Origin: Eukaryota sp. TZLM1-RC
Lineage: Eukaryota; Metamonada: BaSk clade
Length of the DNA stretch: 64,000 nucleotides
Direction of reading: 5' to 3'
Assembly (NCBI GenBank): GCA_040285825.1
Contig: JAUPSS010000010.1
Span: forward strand, 434,001 to 498,000
Positions 56,156 through 64,000 of this stretch are shown piece by piece (position 1 is the first letter of the stretch; each line of letters starts with the position of its first letter). Under the pieces are notes generated by a model. The model did not search any database and was not told where the DNA came from. It saw only the letters and a program-made list of their open reading frames with translations. The position numbers and the translations under genes were made by a program.

Positions 56156-57075
56156 TCACTTATTAACTGAACACAATTCATTTGTATAGACACCATAAAT
56201 ACCATCTTCCATGTACTTTTTCACCTTTTTTGGATCATCTATTGTATGAGTAAATGTCTTAATACCAAGTTTTGAAAGACCTTCCTTAAGTGGAGGGTAT
56301 CTATCTGGAAAGAAAGTGACTGCAACTATTTCAGGGTTTTTTTCAACAAAATTTAGAACATCTTGGGGTTTGGCTTTAGGCATCTTATAAAGTGTCAGGA
56401 TTGCCTTTGTGAACCCCAATTTTTAACAACTTCAAGGTCACGGAATTTGTACAGCTGGGGAATCACTCTATTCTGACAAGAAATACCAGACTCATTCAAA
56501 TAACTACAAATGATTGGCAGAACATCTCTGAGAGAATTTTTAGAATCAGTGATAAGTACCCAATCAGGAAACTGAATCATGAGGTCCACAAAACCTTTCA
56601 TATCTAACTGAGTAAGCCCTGCCATATGAGCAGACATGAACTGCTTGTATGTACCAGCCTCATTAACACCAAAAGAACTCACTGGGATCAATACCTACGG
56701 CTTTCCCCCGATGGTAGAGCACAAGCTCTTTGTCTGAGGTTAGGTGAAAGTCGGCCTCAAACTGTCTACACCCTTTGTAATAATGGATGAGAAAAAGCTT
56801 CCAGTGTATTTGTAATAGTGACGTCACCAATCTTCCCCAAAGCATGACAAATATATCGGTAAAGAGGAAGAGAAGTAGGTGGTTCAGTGGGTGACTCACT
56901 CTCCTTTTTCTGAATCGAGCGCCTCCAATGACTCATGAAAATAAGACCTGGATTCAGGCAGTGTAGGAGAAGTAATGATAAGTTGTTTAGGAAGAAATAA
57001 GATACATATGAATGAAACCAACGACACAGTCAGTATCAGAAACACAGTTTTCCTAGTGAAGTGATGCAATTTCAT
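56156..57075 (-). pseudogene. Glycerophosphodiester phosphodiesterase-like gene with four homopolymer frameshifts
   Basis: From ATG 57075 the order is a membrane anchor (TVFLILTVSLVSFICILFL), HALGKIGDVTITNTLEAF, a QFEADFHLTSDKELVLYHRG block with the E-x-D and H of the GDPD active site, WVLITDSK with the metal-binding region, and a C-terminal TIM-barrel end. Continuity needs four frame changes, each at or beside a homopolymer: A5 (about 56903), T5 (about 56796), T4 (about 56672) and A5 (about 56416). GDPD enzymes hydrolyse glycerophosphodiesters to glycerol-3-phosphate and an alcohol. It may be a pseudogene, or an intact gene with consensus errors. Confidence 0.6.
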
Positions 57076-57143
57076 TAAACAATCAATTGATGTTGAAAGT
57101 TCAAGTACAAGGAAAGAATACCACAAGATAAACACCTTCTTTC

Positions 57144-57265
57144 TTGGATGATTTTGTTGAAATTGTAAAACAACGTACAGGAAGAATTTTTGACAAAACG
57201 TTTTTGCAGAACAGAATTGTATTTTCAATTTTGAAAGGTGTTGTCCCTCTATTGCTTATAGCACA
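57144..57265 (+). mobile_element. LINE C-terminal scrap upstream of the GDPD-like gene
   Basis: Plus-strand frame DDFVEIVKQRTGRIFDKTFL, then QNRIVFSILKGV, is the C-terminal block of the LINEs. It sits tail to tail with the minus-strand fragment that follows. Confidence 0.65.
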
Positions 57266-57289
57266 TCACCATTGCTGTCAGCAAAAGAA

Positions 57290-58078
57290 TTTCTGTCAGC
57301 TTCATCAGCCAAATTTGAAAGCAAAGGTTCTAAAAAAAAGATTCAATCTTGTAGGACTTAAACATACAATCACGAACTGCATCATGCACTTTTGATCTAA
57401 AAGTAATAAATTGATTACAATTAAATAAATGGGTTGGAGTGGCAGTCTTTCACAATTACAAATTAATCCATGAAGAAGATTATCAGGCCAAATAAAAGAT
57501 CGAAGACGCATAGATAATAAAAAGCAAGGGTCATTGAGAAACAAACCATAAATTCTTGTACTTTTTTTTTCTAATTCTTGTACTTGATTCATTAAACAAG
57601 AAACAGAACTATCACACACATCCAGTACAAAATTTGCATAAGCGGGATTTTTTTGTTTGGCCATGCCAAGACGTACTTCATAATCCAAGTCTTCAAATGT
57701 TACTGTCAGTTTTTTTGTTGAAGCTTCTTTACACAATACCTTTAATTAACCAAAATTCGTGGAGGAATCTCTTGAACTGAGTCGGGAAAACATTGAGACC
57801 AAATTTCTGGTGCAATTTTATCAATAGCAACATCAAGGTCATACAAATATTTGGAAAATGATGGATTAAGCAAATGGCTATCTTCAGGAAAACGATTGAG
57901 AAATTCAGAAAAATATAAATTTTTCCACCACCAACAAATACTGCTTGACAAAGAATTGAAGATTTAACAAAGCCAACACCACCAAATTGTGATGATGACA
58001 ACAAGTGAGCTCGAATTAGCTCAGTTGATATGTTGAGGTTTGTTTTGAAAAAATAACCAAAAATCAAAATAAAAAACA
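57290..58078 (-). mobile_element. LINE fragment, subfamily d
   Basis: Frames 58079-57729, 57951-57742 and 57736-57305 cover SSQFGGVGFVKSSILCQAVF (the GGxG...A-F block after RT), an IWSQCFPDSVQEIPP block, LDYEVRLGMAKQKNP, and the CNCERL...Cys region with R-x-x-x-M-x-x-V. It is broken by frame changes. The right end lies about 100 bp from the carbamate kinase ATG. Confidence 0.7.
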
Positions 58079-58181
58079 AACTAGTGACACGTCACTGCAT
58101 CGTCATTCTTCTTGCTTTGTCGCATTTATATTTTTCTTGTGAAGGACAAACTTTTTGCGACTAAACCCACTACTCAACAAA

Positions 58182-59180
58182 ATGACTACTGGACAAAGAC
58201 TTTGTGTTGCTCTTGGAGGTAATGCTCTACAATCATCCAAATCCAAGGGTACATGGGCTGAAACTACTGAAGCTGCCCGTGGTGCAATGGAACAACTTTC
58301 CAAACTCGTAGTTGAAGGACACAACCTTGTTTTGACTCATGGAAATGGACCTCAGTATTGTAATTTCATCCTTCTTATCATAGGGTTGGATCCTTATTGA
58401 TTCAAAACGAAAAGGCTTCAGATGCCGTTCCACCACTTCCTCTCCCTACTTGTGGAGCCCAAACACAAGGTTATATCGGTTATCTTCTTCAACAAGAACT
58501 TGGTAACGCTCTTCGTGCCCAAAACATTGAGCCAACTGTAGCAACTGTTGTTACTCAAACTGTTGTCTCATTGGATGATCCTGCATGGGAAAATCCCACT
58601 AAGCCAATTGGTCCCTTTTATACTGAAGAAAAGGCCAAGGCTCTCGAAGCTGAAGGAAAGGTTGTCAAGGAAGATTCTGGCAGGGGTTACCGCCAAGTCG
58701 TTGCTTCTCCCCAGCCAATGGTGCTAAGTGAGAAAAAGGCAATTTTGAATCTTGTTAATGCTGGTTTCACCGTTATCTGCTCCGGTGGTGGTATGTTCAT
58801 TGTTTTAATTAATCAAAGGTGGAGTTCCATGTATTGAACGAGAAGGTCGCCTTGTTGGTGTTGATGCTGTCATTGATAAGGATCTTTCCTCAGCTATTTT
58901 AGCCAAGGAAACCAACGCTGATGTTCTAATGATTCTCACTGATGTTGAAACATGCATGAAGGATTTCCGCTCTGACAATCCCATCGCTCTTCGTCATTTG
59001 ACCATCGAATCTGCTGAAGAATTGATTAAGGGTGGCGAATTTGGTGCTGGCTCTATGGGACCTAAAGTGCAAGCCGCTGTCAATTTTGTTAAGACTACTG
59101 GACGTAAAGCAATTATCACTTCATTGCACAAGGTTGCTGAAGCTCTTCGTGATGAAACTGGTACTCACATTACTGCTTAA
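58182..59180 (+). CDS. arcC: Carbamate kinase, 3 exons
   Basis: CDS is join(58182..58354,58384..58790,58819..59180), 313 residues, the usual family length. It makes ATP from carbamoyl phosphate and ADP, the last step of the arginine deiminase pathway. Motifs: VALGGNALQ (N-terminal), LTHGNGPQVGSLL across intron 1, CGAQTQGYIGYLLQQ, VICSGGGGVPCI across intron 2, VIDKDLSSAILA and LMILTDVE. Introns are 58355-58383 (29 nt, ending CTTATCATAG) and 58791-58818 (28 nt, ending TTAATCAAAG). Both joints restore conserved sequence. AATAAA lies at 59208. Among eukaryotes the enzyme is restricted mostly to anaerobic protists, which fits with PFL. Confidence 0.96.
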
Positions 59181-59491
59181 GTTATTTTTTGTGTGTCGTT
59201 TTTAGTAAATAAATCTTTGTATTGTTATATTCATGTTTAGGCTCCATACGGGAAGCAATTAAATCAAACTGAGTCAAAATGCTGCAATTGTATGGAGCAT
59301 GTGTGTACCACTATATCGTAAAGATATCGTAGATTTGATTCCTATAATCACACCAAAACCTATTATCTATTGAATTGTTAGTTTAATTCCACTTAGCATT
59401 AAGTGTCAAAGTCAACTTCTCCACATTTTGACTTAAATCATACACTTAACAAATTCAAATCTTTACATATTATTATACAAAATAACCAAAG
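59181..59491. other. Convergent 3' spacer, no gene seen
   Basis: Lies between the ends of carbamate kinase and the CEP164-like gene. Nothing coding; AT-rich. Confidence 0.4.
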
Positions 59492-60136
59492 CTACTTGTT
59501 TTGACCAAACAATATGTCAATCGATGGTAAACTGGAAGGTTTCGGTGGTCGTTTAATCTGCAACGGCTTCCATTCGAGAACAGAAGGGCTTTCATCATTT
59601 GATTTCAAAACATGCTGCACTCTAGTGGAGCTGCTGTATTGCACATCAGGTGTTGATTTTGTTGGTGATTCTGGATAGTCATCGAATACTCTTTCTCGTG
59701 CAAACTGTTGCTTTTCTAAAGCTAGTGCCTCACGTTCAGATTGAAGTTGTTCTTTGAGCTCAGTCAGCTCATCCCTTAGTTTAAGCAATTCATTATATTC
59801 TACCTTCATTTTCTGCTTTTCCTTTTGCATATTTGAAAAGGGAGAAGCGGCACGACGCTTGGACCGTTCTTCATGAACTCTTGCTTTGATCTGGTGATCA
59901 GAAGGATGTTCCCATTGTGATGTGCGTGTCTCATGATGAAAGTAATATATTTTCCTGTTATCGTCACGGAAAATAGACCATCCTGGTGGAACAGGGGCGT
60001 TGATACCTTCCTTTGCGATCCACATTAGATCTTTCTCTTTCACTGGATCAATGCCAAGATATTCAGCATATTTGGTAATATCTTCTATTTTTGGTTCAAA
60101 AGACAGATCAAGAGGTGAAAGAGCTCTTGATAGCAT
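59492..60136 (-). CDS. CEP164-like WW domain protein (basal-body distal appendage)
   Basis: 214 residues. The N-terminus ITKYAEYLGIDPVKEKDLMW leads into IAKEGINAPVPPGWSIFRDD, and the WW domain reads PGWSIF...IYYFHHETRTSQWEHP (about 50-80). This combination, a YA-x-x-LGIDP helix preceding the WW domain, is the signature of CEP164, which docks basal bodies and builds transition fibres. A coiled coil follows (about 105-145, ELLKLRDELTELKEQLQSER). It is much shorter than animal CEP164, so it is either a reduced homologue or one of several WW-coiled-coil flagellar proteins. It implies a flagellated stage. Confidence 0.72.
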   Translation of the reverse strand: MLSRALSPLDLSFEPKIEDITKYAEYLGIDPVKEKDLMWIAKEGINAPVPPGWSIFRDDNRKIYYFHHETRTSQWEHPSDHQIKARVHEERSKRRAASPFSNMQKEKQKMKVEYNELLKLRDELTELKEQLQSEREALALEKQQFARERVFDDYPESPTKSTPDVQYSSSTRVQHVLKSNDESPSVLEWKPLQIKRPPKPSSLPSIDILFGQNK

Positions 60137-60228
60137 TAGAAATAAGAAGAAATTAGAGTATTAAAACTTGAATCGAATTGACCTCAAACTTGAAAGTCCC
60201 AAAGAAAATAGAATCTTTTGATGAACAC

Positions 60229-60540
60229 CATTTGTATTTTCCCTTTTTGGTTCACTTGCACCAACTGCTTTACGTTTTTTGGATGATTTTGAAATGATTG
60301 TAAAGAAAAGAACTAACAGAAATTTCAACAAATTGTTTTGGCAAAATAGAATTGTGTTTTCTATTTTTAAGGGGATGTTGAAGATGGTTTCTAATGCTTT
60401 GCTTTCTCTTGGATCTCACTATGAGAGTGTTGCATCTAGTGTTTTTGTTTTGGGAGAGATGGATTATTTAGATGTTGATTTATAGGTTTTGAATAAATAA
60501 TTAAAAAAAATTAAAAAAAATTAAAAAAAATTAAAAAAAT
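60229..60540 (+). mobile_element. 5'-truncated LINE 3' end, subfamily a, with A-rich microsatellite tail
   Basis: Frame 60279-60485 matches the C-terminus of the LINE in PFL copy 2 (RNFNKLFWQNRIVFSIFKGML). It is followed by four tandem (A)TTAAAAAAA units. The 5' junction is near 60229. It sits upstream of the CEP164-like gene. Confidence 0.75.
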
Positions 60541-61060
60541 ACAATCTTCAACTCAAACGCCGGCATTCGCATTGATGAAGACACAGTCCATTCGTTTTTT
60601 CCCATTCGTTTTTGTTGCGTAGATACACTAAGACCATTGAATATTTTTCCTGGAGTCGAATCTCCTGTCACTTCAGATACTCGAATTTTTGATACTCGAA
60701 TTTGCAACACCTGAACCTAATACTTCTAGCCGCTTATACACAGACGGTAGATCAAATGATGTTGAATGTGAATGAAGTTGGGTGTGATTTATCCCTTTGT
60801 GCAATATTTTTGCAAAAAAAATAGAAAAATCGAAAAAAATATTTTTCATTCAATTGTTAGGATTTGAGTAGAAAAAGTATTAGTTAAGGTTTGTTGTTGA
60901 GTTTTAAAATGTCTCTGTTCCAGGAATAAACGATATCACTTGTTATCAAACAGAAATAATCCATCACCTGAAAAAACCGATAACCAAAACATCAACATAT
61001 GAAAAGAAACTAGTTTATAAATAAAACATTTTAAATAAACACTATAAAATACTAAAAGTT
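60541..61060. other. Intergenic with a LINE subfamily f 3' UTR scrap at 60855-60950
   Basis: No gene. GTATTAGTTAAGGTTTGTTG and following bases match the 3' UTR of the fragment at 41219-41640. Confidence 0.5.
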
Positions 61061-64000
61061 CTAACTCAGAGCTAACTGAATGATTTCTTTTTCTTTTTGA
61101 CTAAAGCAACCAGAAAAAACATTTAAAATACCCTTATTTGCTAGATCCTTAAAGAAATGCCCAACAATTCCTACAACTTCAAACTGAAATAGAGGTTCAT
61201 CAGCAAACTCATCTTCATTAAACCCTCCTCCTGCAACTGTTTCCTCTCCTATGAGTTGCTCCAGCATGCCAAACTCATCTGCATCGACAAAAAGTGATTC
61301 AGATGTCAAATTTCCCTCTGCTTGATCATCAAAATCTTCAGCTTCATCATCATCAGACTCGTAACCATGCTTTGGAGCTTTGATATCTTCTACGTAATCG
61401 TTAAAAACTGCAATAATGTTCTTTAGGAGCTTTGCTTTGAGAGAAACAACTTCACGATCTGATTGGCGGTGTGCTACACGTTGAGCTCGGGTAGAGACAC
61501 CTGTACGGAGTGGTTCAAGTGAATCTCCAAAGACGGAAATGTTGTTAATTCGAGGGTCATCAATGGTGATCATGTTCATCGCAAATCTTAAAGCAACTTT
61601 AATGTCAAATGAACCAAAAAAGTTGGGGTGATGTTCAGCGAAATTTTTGAAGAAGAGATCAATACCGTCTGGAACTGAGCTCAAAATTTGGAGGAAATTT
61701 TCAAATGGTATTATAAACGACAAATGACAAATTACCAAAAGCAATCCTTGTTGAAATGCGAAAATTTTAGCAGTTTTAAATCTATTTAAAACACCAAAAA
61801 CTAAAGAAGTCAATAATTCTTGAGATAAATTAGATTTAAACGTGCGAAGAACTCTTATAATGAGAGGACCTATAAATAAAGCAGCATCTTCCGTCATGTC
61901 GGGTCTTAAAAGCTTGGAAATGACGTGGAATATCACGTCAACACCATTGACTTGGCTTGACTTTCCATCGATTTCAACAGAAAAAACGAGACTTTGTATG
62001 ACATCTGAAGCTACTCTGAGGTAGTGACGAATGCATTCACTTCCGGATTGGAGAATTTGAGGGTCATTTGTGACTAGCATCAACTGGCAAAGTCTTGGAT
62101 ACACAGTTTGAAATATTACACCTGGCAAATTTTGGGAAGTTTGTCGAGGTTGTAGGAAAGAAGAGATCAAGTCAATGCAAGTCTGAAGCGTCACGTCATC
62201 AGTTGCGGAATTTTCAAGACTTTTCGTCACTTCCGGTAGTATATTGGTCATGATGAGATTCCCGGTTTCCTCATTTTTACAAGATAACGTTAAACAATCA
62301 ATTATTCCAACAATCAGCAATGGATCAGATGGGAATTTTGTCCAGAGATCCATACACGCAGAGGTAATAAGGGTAGCAACGCTTGTTAAATATTGGGTCT
62401 CTGAAAACAAAGAAATTAAATGTTGAAGACAATCGACACCTATGTGAAGGGCATCTGAACTTTCTTTTGCACAAGATAAAAACTTTAATATAGTCACAAA
62501 CATATCGTTCAATTGACTTCCAAAGACTTTGATTACCCCTTTTGATGGTTTGTTTCCAGTGTCCTTTTCACCAGCCATCAAGTCCAAGTCTTGTACGGCT
62601 TCCAAGAACTTCACTAGTGAACCTAGCGATAGACCAGTTATTAAAGGTGGTGTGCTTGGGTTTAGGCAATTTTTAATTCTAGAGGCTATTTCGGGGATAG
62701 AACTAGTTGGGAGAAACTTTATGCTCTCAGACAGACATGATAAAGCGCAAATTTGGAGAAAAGGGAGAGCATTTGATGACGTTTGCAGCTCAAAAGTCGA
62801 CCCCAAAGCATTGACAAAGCCAGACCAATCAAAATCTTTAGGAATCTCCGAGACTGCTGGTAAAATGCAAGAAAACCCACAAAAAACAGATTCCATCAAG
62901 ACAATCCAAGAAAAATCTTCTGAACGACCTCTCAACTCTTGACTCTGTCCAAACAACTTCCCAGCAACTAATGTAAACTGTTTAAAACATGTAGTTGGAA
63001 GGTTATCTGCCAAACGAGCCATGAAAAGCTTTGCACTGATGCGAATGGTAAAATCAAATGTAGTTTCATCCTCCGAAGCATAATATTTGTCTAGGGAGAT
63101 AGACCAATCTATAACGGACTGTCTATCCATTCTGAGTAACAATAAAGTAATCTCAATCAGCTCAAAAAGTTTTGATTTGATTGATTTTCTGATTGATTTG
63201 GAAACGAGTATTGAAGCGTTGAAAAATGTCTGACATGAGTCAATCAAAGTCAACAGATTTTGAGCTTCTCCTTCAGGATCTTTAAGACTAGTATTGACTT
63301 CGAAAATTTCGGTTGGGTTGATGTAAAAAGCTTCATATAAAGAATTACATTTTCTGTAAATGAGCAAGATAGAATCAATGACAGAAGAAATCATGTTGGC
63401 CTGGACTAATTCCTTTGAAAATAACTGCACAATGACTGTCATAATTTTGATTGATTGAATCAAAGGTGCCAAACTTCCCCTTTCGACAGAGGAAAGTATC
63501 ACGTCAACTGATTGATTGGGATCAATTAAATTAGATTGAAGAATTTTTCCCAACAACTCCAGCCACGGTATAATCAAAGGTGCAATAATCTGCTGAATTT
63601 TTGGTGATCTCTTTTCGTCGACTGACACGTAGTGTGACGTGTCATCCTGGACGAAATAAGAGGCAACCGTCAACAACGAATTCAAAGCAGACAGCACATA
63701 CAAGCAGAATTCCAGGTCTAGTTCAGATGTAAATGACAATCGAGGCTTGATGACGTCATGCAGTGCTGGCATTAAGACTCCCAAAACCGTAGTAATCTTG
63801 TTATCAGCGACATCACCAGCGATAGATGAAGTGACCATAGCAAACCCATGGGCGAGGTAGTGAAGCTGTTCACTAGTGAGGGAGAGAAGAGATGTGGTTT
63901 GGAAGGCTTCACAGAGTTCAGCAGGTAGGGGTTGAGTTGATGTTTGAGGAGAGAGGCCATGGGCTAAGATGGAAGGAACAGAAGGCCAGATCTCAGGATA
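61061..64000 (-). CDS. Importin-9-like karyopherin beta, 5' end outside the window
   Basis: The frame is open to the edge (at least 979 residues), starting within YPEIWPSVPSILAHGL; the ATG at 63838 is internal. HEAT-like amphipathic helices run throughout. Near the C-terminus there is an acidic stretch (ESDDDEAEDFDDQAEG), followed by DADEFGMLEQLIGEE and a final FKDLANKGILNVFSGCFSQ helix. The acidic insert close to the C-terminus and the length are typical of importin-9/Kap114, which imports histones H2A-H2B, TBP and ribosomal proteins. Other karyopherins are possible, but the HEAT-repeat importin beta superfamily assignment is firm. Confidence 0.72.
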   Translation of the reverse strand, partial: YPEIWPSVPSILAHGLSPQTSTQPLPAELCEAFQTTSLLSLTSEQLHYLAHGFAMVTSSIAGDVADNKITTVLGVLMPALHDVIKPRLSFTSELDLEFCLYVLSALNSLLTVASYFVQDDTSHYVSVDEKRSPKIQQIIAPLIIPWLELLGKILQSNLIDPNQSVDVILSSVERGSLAPLIQSIKIMTVIVQLFSKELVQANMISSVIDSILLIYRKCNSLYEAFYINPTEIFEVNTSLKDPEGEAQNLLTLIDSCQTFFNASILVSKSIRKSIKSKLFELIEITLLLLRMDRQSVIDWSISLDKYYASEDETTFDFTIRISAKLFMARLADNLPTTCFKQFTLVAGKLFGQSQELRGRSEDFSWIVLMESVFCGFSCILPAVSEIPKDFDWSGFVNALGSTFELQTSSNALPFLQICALSCLSESIKFLPTSSIPEIASRIKNCLNPSTPPLITGLSLGSLVKFLEAVQDLDLMAGEKDTGNKPSKGVIKVFGSQLNDMFVTILKFLSCAKESSDALHIGVDCLQHLISLFSETQYLTSVATLITSACMDLWTKFPSDPLLIVGIIDCLTLSCKNEETGNLIMTNILPEVTKSLENSATDDVTLQTCIDLISSFLQPRQTSQNLPGVIFQTVYPRLCQLMLVTNDPQILQSGSECIRHYLRVASDVIQSLVFSVEIDGKSSQVNGVDVIFHVISKLLRPDMTEDAALFIGPLIIRVLRTFKSNLSQELLTSLVFGVLNRFKTAKIFAFQQGLLLVICHLSFIIPFENFLQILSSVPDGIDLFFKNFAEHHPNFFGSFDIKVALRFAMNMITIDDPRINNISVFGDSLEPLRTGVSTRAQRVAHRQSDREVVSLKAKLLKNIIAVFNDYVEDIKAPKHGYESDDDEAEDFDDQAEGNLTSESLFVDADEFGMLEQLIGEETVAGGGFNEDEFADEPLFQFEVVGIVGHFFKDLANKGILNVFSGCFSQKEKEIIQLALS

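Noticed and set aside
56650-56720. An intron ending TTGATCCCAG in the GDPD-like gene
   Set aside because: It fits the 3' pattern, but the only upstream GT at usable distance would delete the conserved LVLYHRG segment. A T-run indel explains the frame better.
57144-58078. Twin-priming 5' inversion of a single LINE
   Set aside because: The inverted 5' piece should precede the 3' piece; here the 3' ends face each other.

Overview
The window is nuclear DNA of a eukaryote that looks like an anaerobic or microaerophilic, flagellated protist. The evidence is pyruvate formate-lyase (PFL) and carbamate kinase as energy enzymes, a CEP164-like WW protein and an Sfi1-like centriole/basal-body protein, spliceosomal introns, a Pol III tRNA gene, an ARF GTPase and importins. 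Stops are standard (TAA, TAG and TGA are all used). The eight introns I could define are only 26-31 nt, and each ends in the same fused branch-point/3' splice-site pattern, YTNAYNNNAG. A metamonad-like lineage fits, but the species cannot be fixed from this sequence.

Layout. 1-14.75 kb is a retroelement graveyard: gypsy-type (Ty3-like) LTR element A (nested in a small gag-only LTR element B, itself beside a LINE fragment), then degraded gypsy relatives E and F, a dead DDE transposase and LINE 3' ends. 14.9-30.2 kb holds a SAM methyltransferase and a large inverted duplication of PFL. The left copy (15835-18075) is intact. The right copy (30073-26953, minus) is broken by a 5'-truncated LINE with a perfect 17-bp target-site duplication. 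The spacer contains a full-length gypsy element D (18715-26578), whose integrase is split by a complete 1.1-kb element B with identical LTRs. 30.8-47.1 kb carries dispersed host genes (Sfi1-like protein, tRNA-Gly, a frameshifted GT32-like glycosyltransferase, ARF, CTU1, importin alpha) separated by LINE fragments, a hAT miniature element and gypsy remnants. 47.5-56 kb has a hAT transposase fragment, a RING protein, more LINE pieces and a second element A copy carrying a 1-kb insert with part of a GT8 glycosyltransferase. 56-64 kb holds a glycerophosphodiesterase with homopolymer frameshifts, carbamate kinase, the CEP164-like protein and an importin-9-like karyopherin that runs off the end.

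Functionally, PFL (pyruvate + CoA to acetyl-CoA + formate) and carbamate kinase (ATP from carbamoyl phosphate, last step of the arginine deiminase pathway) point to fermentative ATP production. CTU1, ARF and the importins are housekeeping genes. About half of the window is mobile DNA. All gypsy-type copies lie on the minus strand, while LINE fragments occur on both strands.
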